NCBI GenBank assembly: GCA_029891385.1 | Contig: CM057233.1 | Location: forward strand, 32,098,540-32,162,539 | Direction of reading: 5' to 3' | DNA from: Erythroxylum novogranatense | Taxonomy: Eukaryota; Streptophyta; Magnoliopsida; Malpighiales; Erythroxylaceae | DNA: 64,000 nucleotides | Part shown: in pieces, positions 61,150 to 64,000 of the stretch | Numbering within the stretch: the first letter of the stretch is position 1 | How the letters are laid out: every line of letters begins with the position of its first letter | Program-made: the position numbers and the translations under genes | The notes under the pieces: generated by a model | What the model was told of the DNA's origin: nothing | Database searches by the model: none | What the model saw: only the letters and a program-made list of their open reading frames with translations

Positions 61150-61987
61150 TCTAGAGTGTAGCAGAGGTTGCAGGATGTCCTTGTGATCAGGGAGTTCCCA
61201 GATGTGTTTCCCGAGGAGTTACCGGATTTGCCGCCGGATCGGGAGACAGAGTTCGAGATAGACCTCATTCTAGGTATCGCTCCTATATCGATACCTCCGT
61301 ATAGGATGGCACCGGTGGAATTGAGGGAGCTTAAGGCTCAGCTTCAGGAGTTATTGGATAAGGGGTTCATCAGGCCGAGTGTTTCACCGTGGGGAGCCCC
61401 GGTGTTGTTTGTAAAGAAGAAGGACGGGACTATGAGGCTTTGCATCGATTATAGGCAACTTAATCGGGTTACTGTCAAGAATAAGTACCCACTACTTAGG
61501 ATCGATGACTTATTTGATCAGGAGCATATATGGACATTACGAGTTCTTAGTGATGCCGTTCGGGTTGTCTAATGCCCCGGCAGCCTTCATGGCCTTGATG
61601 AATAGGGTCTTTCAGCCATACCTGGATCAGTTTGTGATCGTATTCATTGATGATATCTTGGTATATTCGAGGTCTAGACAGGAGCATGCGGAGCATCTGA
61701 GGATAGTACTGCAGATCATGAGGGACAGGCAGCTATATGCCAAATTCACTAAGTGTGAATTTTGGCTCGATGAGGTGGTGTTCCTAGGCCATATGGTGTC
61801 TGGTGAGGGTATCCGGGTGGATCCTCATAAGATTGAGGCAGTGAGGAGTTGGGAGATACCGAGGAACGTGTCAGAGTTGAGGAGTTTCCTCGGATTGGCA
61901 GGATATTATCGGAGGTTTGTCGAGGGTTTCTCAGTGATCTCCGCCCCCTTGACAAGACTTCTGAGGAAGGGTGTAGTTTTCAGTTAG
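61150..61987 (+). pseudogene. Reverse transcriptase remnant with internal deletion
   Basis: First part to about 61518: [38 protein letters not shown] and LCIDYRQLN. Next comes a deletion of roughly 100 bp or more between the IDDLFDQ word and YGHYEF. It removes the segment with the first catalytic Asp (the DLRSGYH region in relatives) and shifts the frame. Second part: [23 protein letters not shown] with the two catalytic Asp, FLGHMVS and [14 protein letters not shown]. Ends at TAG 61985 where a Trp codon is usual. Cannot be active. Confidence 0.93.
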
Positions 61988-62753
61988 ACAGATGAGTGCC
62001 AGAGGAGTTTTGATGAGTTGATACATTGGTTGACGACAGCGCCAGTGTTAGCCCTGCCATCTGGATCAGGAGGATTTGAGGTATTTAGTGATGCTCCGCA
62101 GTAGGGTTTAGGTTGCGTGCCGATGCAGCATGGGAGAGTCATTGCCTATGCATCGAGGCAGTTGAGAGCCCATGAGGGTAATTACCCTGTGCATGACTTG
62201 GAGTTAGCAACAGTAGTGTTTGCTTTAAAGATCTGGAGACATTATCTGTATGGGGAGACGTTCCAGATCTTCACTGATCATAAGAGCCTAAGGTACTTGT
62301 TGAGTCAGCGAGAGCTGAATCTGAGGCAGAGGAGATGGTTAGAGCTGCTTAAGGACTATGACTGCACTATCGAGTACCACCCTGGGAAAGCCAATGTGGT
62401 GGCTGATGCATTGAGTAGGAGAGCGCATGGTAGTGCAGCTCAGATTCAGGTTTCGAGGTTGCCGTGTTTAGTGCAGTTGAGAGCTCTTAATGTGCAGATG
62501 GATTTGAGTCAAGAGGGAGCTCTGATTGCGACTTTGAGGCTGAGGCCGGTATTACAGGATCGGATTAGGAGAGTGCAGGATCGGGATCCAGCATTGGTGA
62601 GACTGATGGGTAGAGTCAGATCAGGATGGCAGTCTGAGTTTGAGCTGAGAGATGACACTTTATGGATGGGTCAGAGGCTGTGTGTTCCGGATGTGGAGGA
62701 TCTGAGACGAGAGATTTTGGAGGAGGCTCATTTGGCTGCTTATGCCATGCGTC
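61988..62753 (+). pseudogene. RNase H and integrase N-terminus remnant, cut by an LTR
   Basis: Continues in the frame of the second RT part after the stop at 61985. Another TAG lies near 62103, inside the FSDA...GLG strand of RNase H. Later RNase H words are intact: [20 protein letters not shown] and [13 protein letters not shown]. The linker [10 protein letters not shown] and the first integrase zinc-finger His ([10 protein letters not shown]) follow. The frame is broken at 62754 by the Copia-like LTR before the CxxC part of the finger. Confidence 0.93.
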
Positions 62754-64000
62754 TGTAAGTGATAAGTCGACTTGTACCATGTGTAAGTCGACTTACACAT
62801 GTTCGGTACCGATAAGTCGACTTATTCATTGGATAAGTCGACTTGTTCAAATCGATCTTGTTTATTTGTTCCTAAAGGCAATCCCTTTAGCGCTTTTTAT
62901 TCAAAGTCGTGTGCGAGACTTTATGAATAAATAAAGAAAAGGCATTATTCATTAATTTGATATTCATAAACATTGTTTATGAATTGATTTGATCTTTAAT
63001 CAAATTAATGAAGTCCATGATATATGACATAACATGAAGGAAATTATGATGTGATCATACTACCGAGGTTCCTATCATGTGCAATTATGTCAAGATCTAA
63101 ATTCTCCTAGTCATAGGATTAATGAGGCTGGACATCATTAATCCGGATAGACTAGCACATGTCATATTCCTTGATTGGATCAAGCGGTGGATCTCGAAGC
63201 TGTAAATATGAGATATTTAGAATTGACATGTGGATGCTTACTAGCGGTAGTAAGTTCATTGGATGACTGTCATGAGATCATCACATGGATATCTTATCTA
63301 AGTGTCGTTGATAATCTCATCATAGCAATGGTGCAAGTATCCTTAGACTTGAGGTATTCAAGGATATCTTGATATCTTGATCACGTGCTTTGACTCCATT
63401 CCTTGTTGCCTTCCGAGGTAACTCATAGGGTGGTGCTTGGGTGCGACTTGAGGTATTGAAGATAATTGAGTAGCCAATAAAGGATTCACCACTTACGGAT
63501 TAGCGTAAGAGATACCCATGGCCTCTTATCAGGATCATTACTAAGGCTGGCCAGCATGTATGTCATGAAGAATGTCTTCATTGACATATAAAGTAATGAG
63601 TCCCAGGACGAGAACTAATATCACTTGGGCTAGACTCAGTCTAGTGAGAGTTGACACTTTGACCATACTCATAACCAAGTGGGGTATAGGATGGTGAAAG
63701 GACGAATTGCACGGTAATTGTCTATGGAAGGGTTCGTGATCCGGTTCGTGATGAATACATCAAACCGATTACTTTTCGGTCAATTGGGGGTCATGATGTG
63801 TTGCTAGATACCGCTCATGACTTGCTCAGATTAATTGTTAATCTAAGTGGCCAACATAACCGGGAGCCTAAAGGGTCACACGCATAAGAGTGTTTCAGAG
63901 AATCTGTAAAATAGTTATTGGACGAGTTCCAATTATGGAGAGCATTAGATTAAATGGATCCCAATGGATTGGGATATGTCCGATGAGATCGCGACATCGA
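62754..64000 (+). mobile_element. Copia-like LTR, left part (continues beyond the window)
   Basis: TGTAAGTGATAAGTCGAC start inside the integrase frame. It matches, in opposite orientation, the solo LTR at 20832-22768 from its start down to about 21519; about 690 bp remain outside. Whether it is solo or part of a full element cannot be told. Confidence 0.9.
62764..62844. repeat. AAGTCGACTT palindrome array (4 copies)
   Basis: Starts 62764, 62784, 62813 and 62835, the mirror of the array at 22678-22758 with nearly the same spacings. Confidence 0.95.

Larger units (their letters stand above)
56862..62753 (+). mobile_element. Ty3/gypsy element with type B LTR, inserted in the - strand gypsy
   Basis: 5' LTR 56862-59457, primer site, gag-pol remnants to integrase start, then cut at 62754 by a Copia-like LTR. 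Left TSD copy is probably ATTAG (56857-56861). The rest of integrase and the 3' LTR must lie to the right of the window. Coding base composition is clearly richer in GC than the surrounding LTRs. Confidence 0.9.

Overview
This window is repeat DNA from a plant nuclear genome, most likely a eudicot. I find no convincing host gene. Nearly everything with structure is an LTR retrotransposon, a solo LTR or an old LINE. The evidence is Ty3/gypsy pol genes of the plant chromovirus (Tekay-like) kind, primer binding sites of the form TGGTATCAGAGC (initiator Met tRNA), polypurine tracts, TG...CA termini, 5-bp target-site duplications (TSDs) and plant-type L1 reverse transcriptase remnants. All coding remnants carry stops, frameshifts or deletions. 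It looks like pericentromeric or other heterochromatic sequence.

Layout, left to right. 1-4849: 3' end of a + strand gypsy element with its 3' LTR. 5356-10033: a - strand collapsed or solo LTR (TSD AAAGT) inside an unassigned, possibly Copia-like, repeat. 11.4-12.5 kb: small inverted, tandem and dispersed repeats. 13.86-14.55 kb and 25.79-27.34 kb: two halves of one L1-type LINE, split by a non-coding LTR element (14548-25788, TSD TAAGG). The 3' LTR of that element holds a Copia-like solo LTR (20832-22768, TSD TAAAC). 28832-33166: a solo LTR (TSD CTATT). 34908-36338: a decayed LTR. 36599-38224 continues at 50722-51642: one - strand LTR cut open by a non-coding long-LTR (LARD-like) element (38225-50721, TSD CAAAT). 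The 3' LTR of that element contains a - strand solo LTR (46974-49495, TSD TTATT). 51643-56861: 3' part of a - strand gypsy element. It is interrupted by a + strand gypsy element (56862-62753), which is itself interrupted by a Copia-like LTR running off the right edge (62754-64000). Nesting is at least four levels deep.

Three features recur in LTRs of different families. (1) Short arrays of near-perfect, CpG-centred palindromes occur at about 21-bp or 48-bp pitch. The motif differs between families, but some motifs are shared by unrelated LTRs. (2) A leader layout that looks like two introns around a small exon of about 66-68 nt: donor GTAAGT, acceptor, small exon, donor GTGGGT or GTGAGTAAC, then an acceptor just after a GAGY...RCTCACCC hairpin. 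Type A leaders have ACGAGC...GCTCACCCCC before the acceptor. Type B leaders have ACCATCGATGATGGT followed by AAACTCACCC. (3) Repeats of about 180-205 bp anchored on a TTCATGAAAGTTGTAGAT-like word. These are the best candidates for an undescribed system. All are inferred from sequence alone and need RNA and alignment data.
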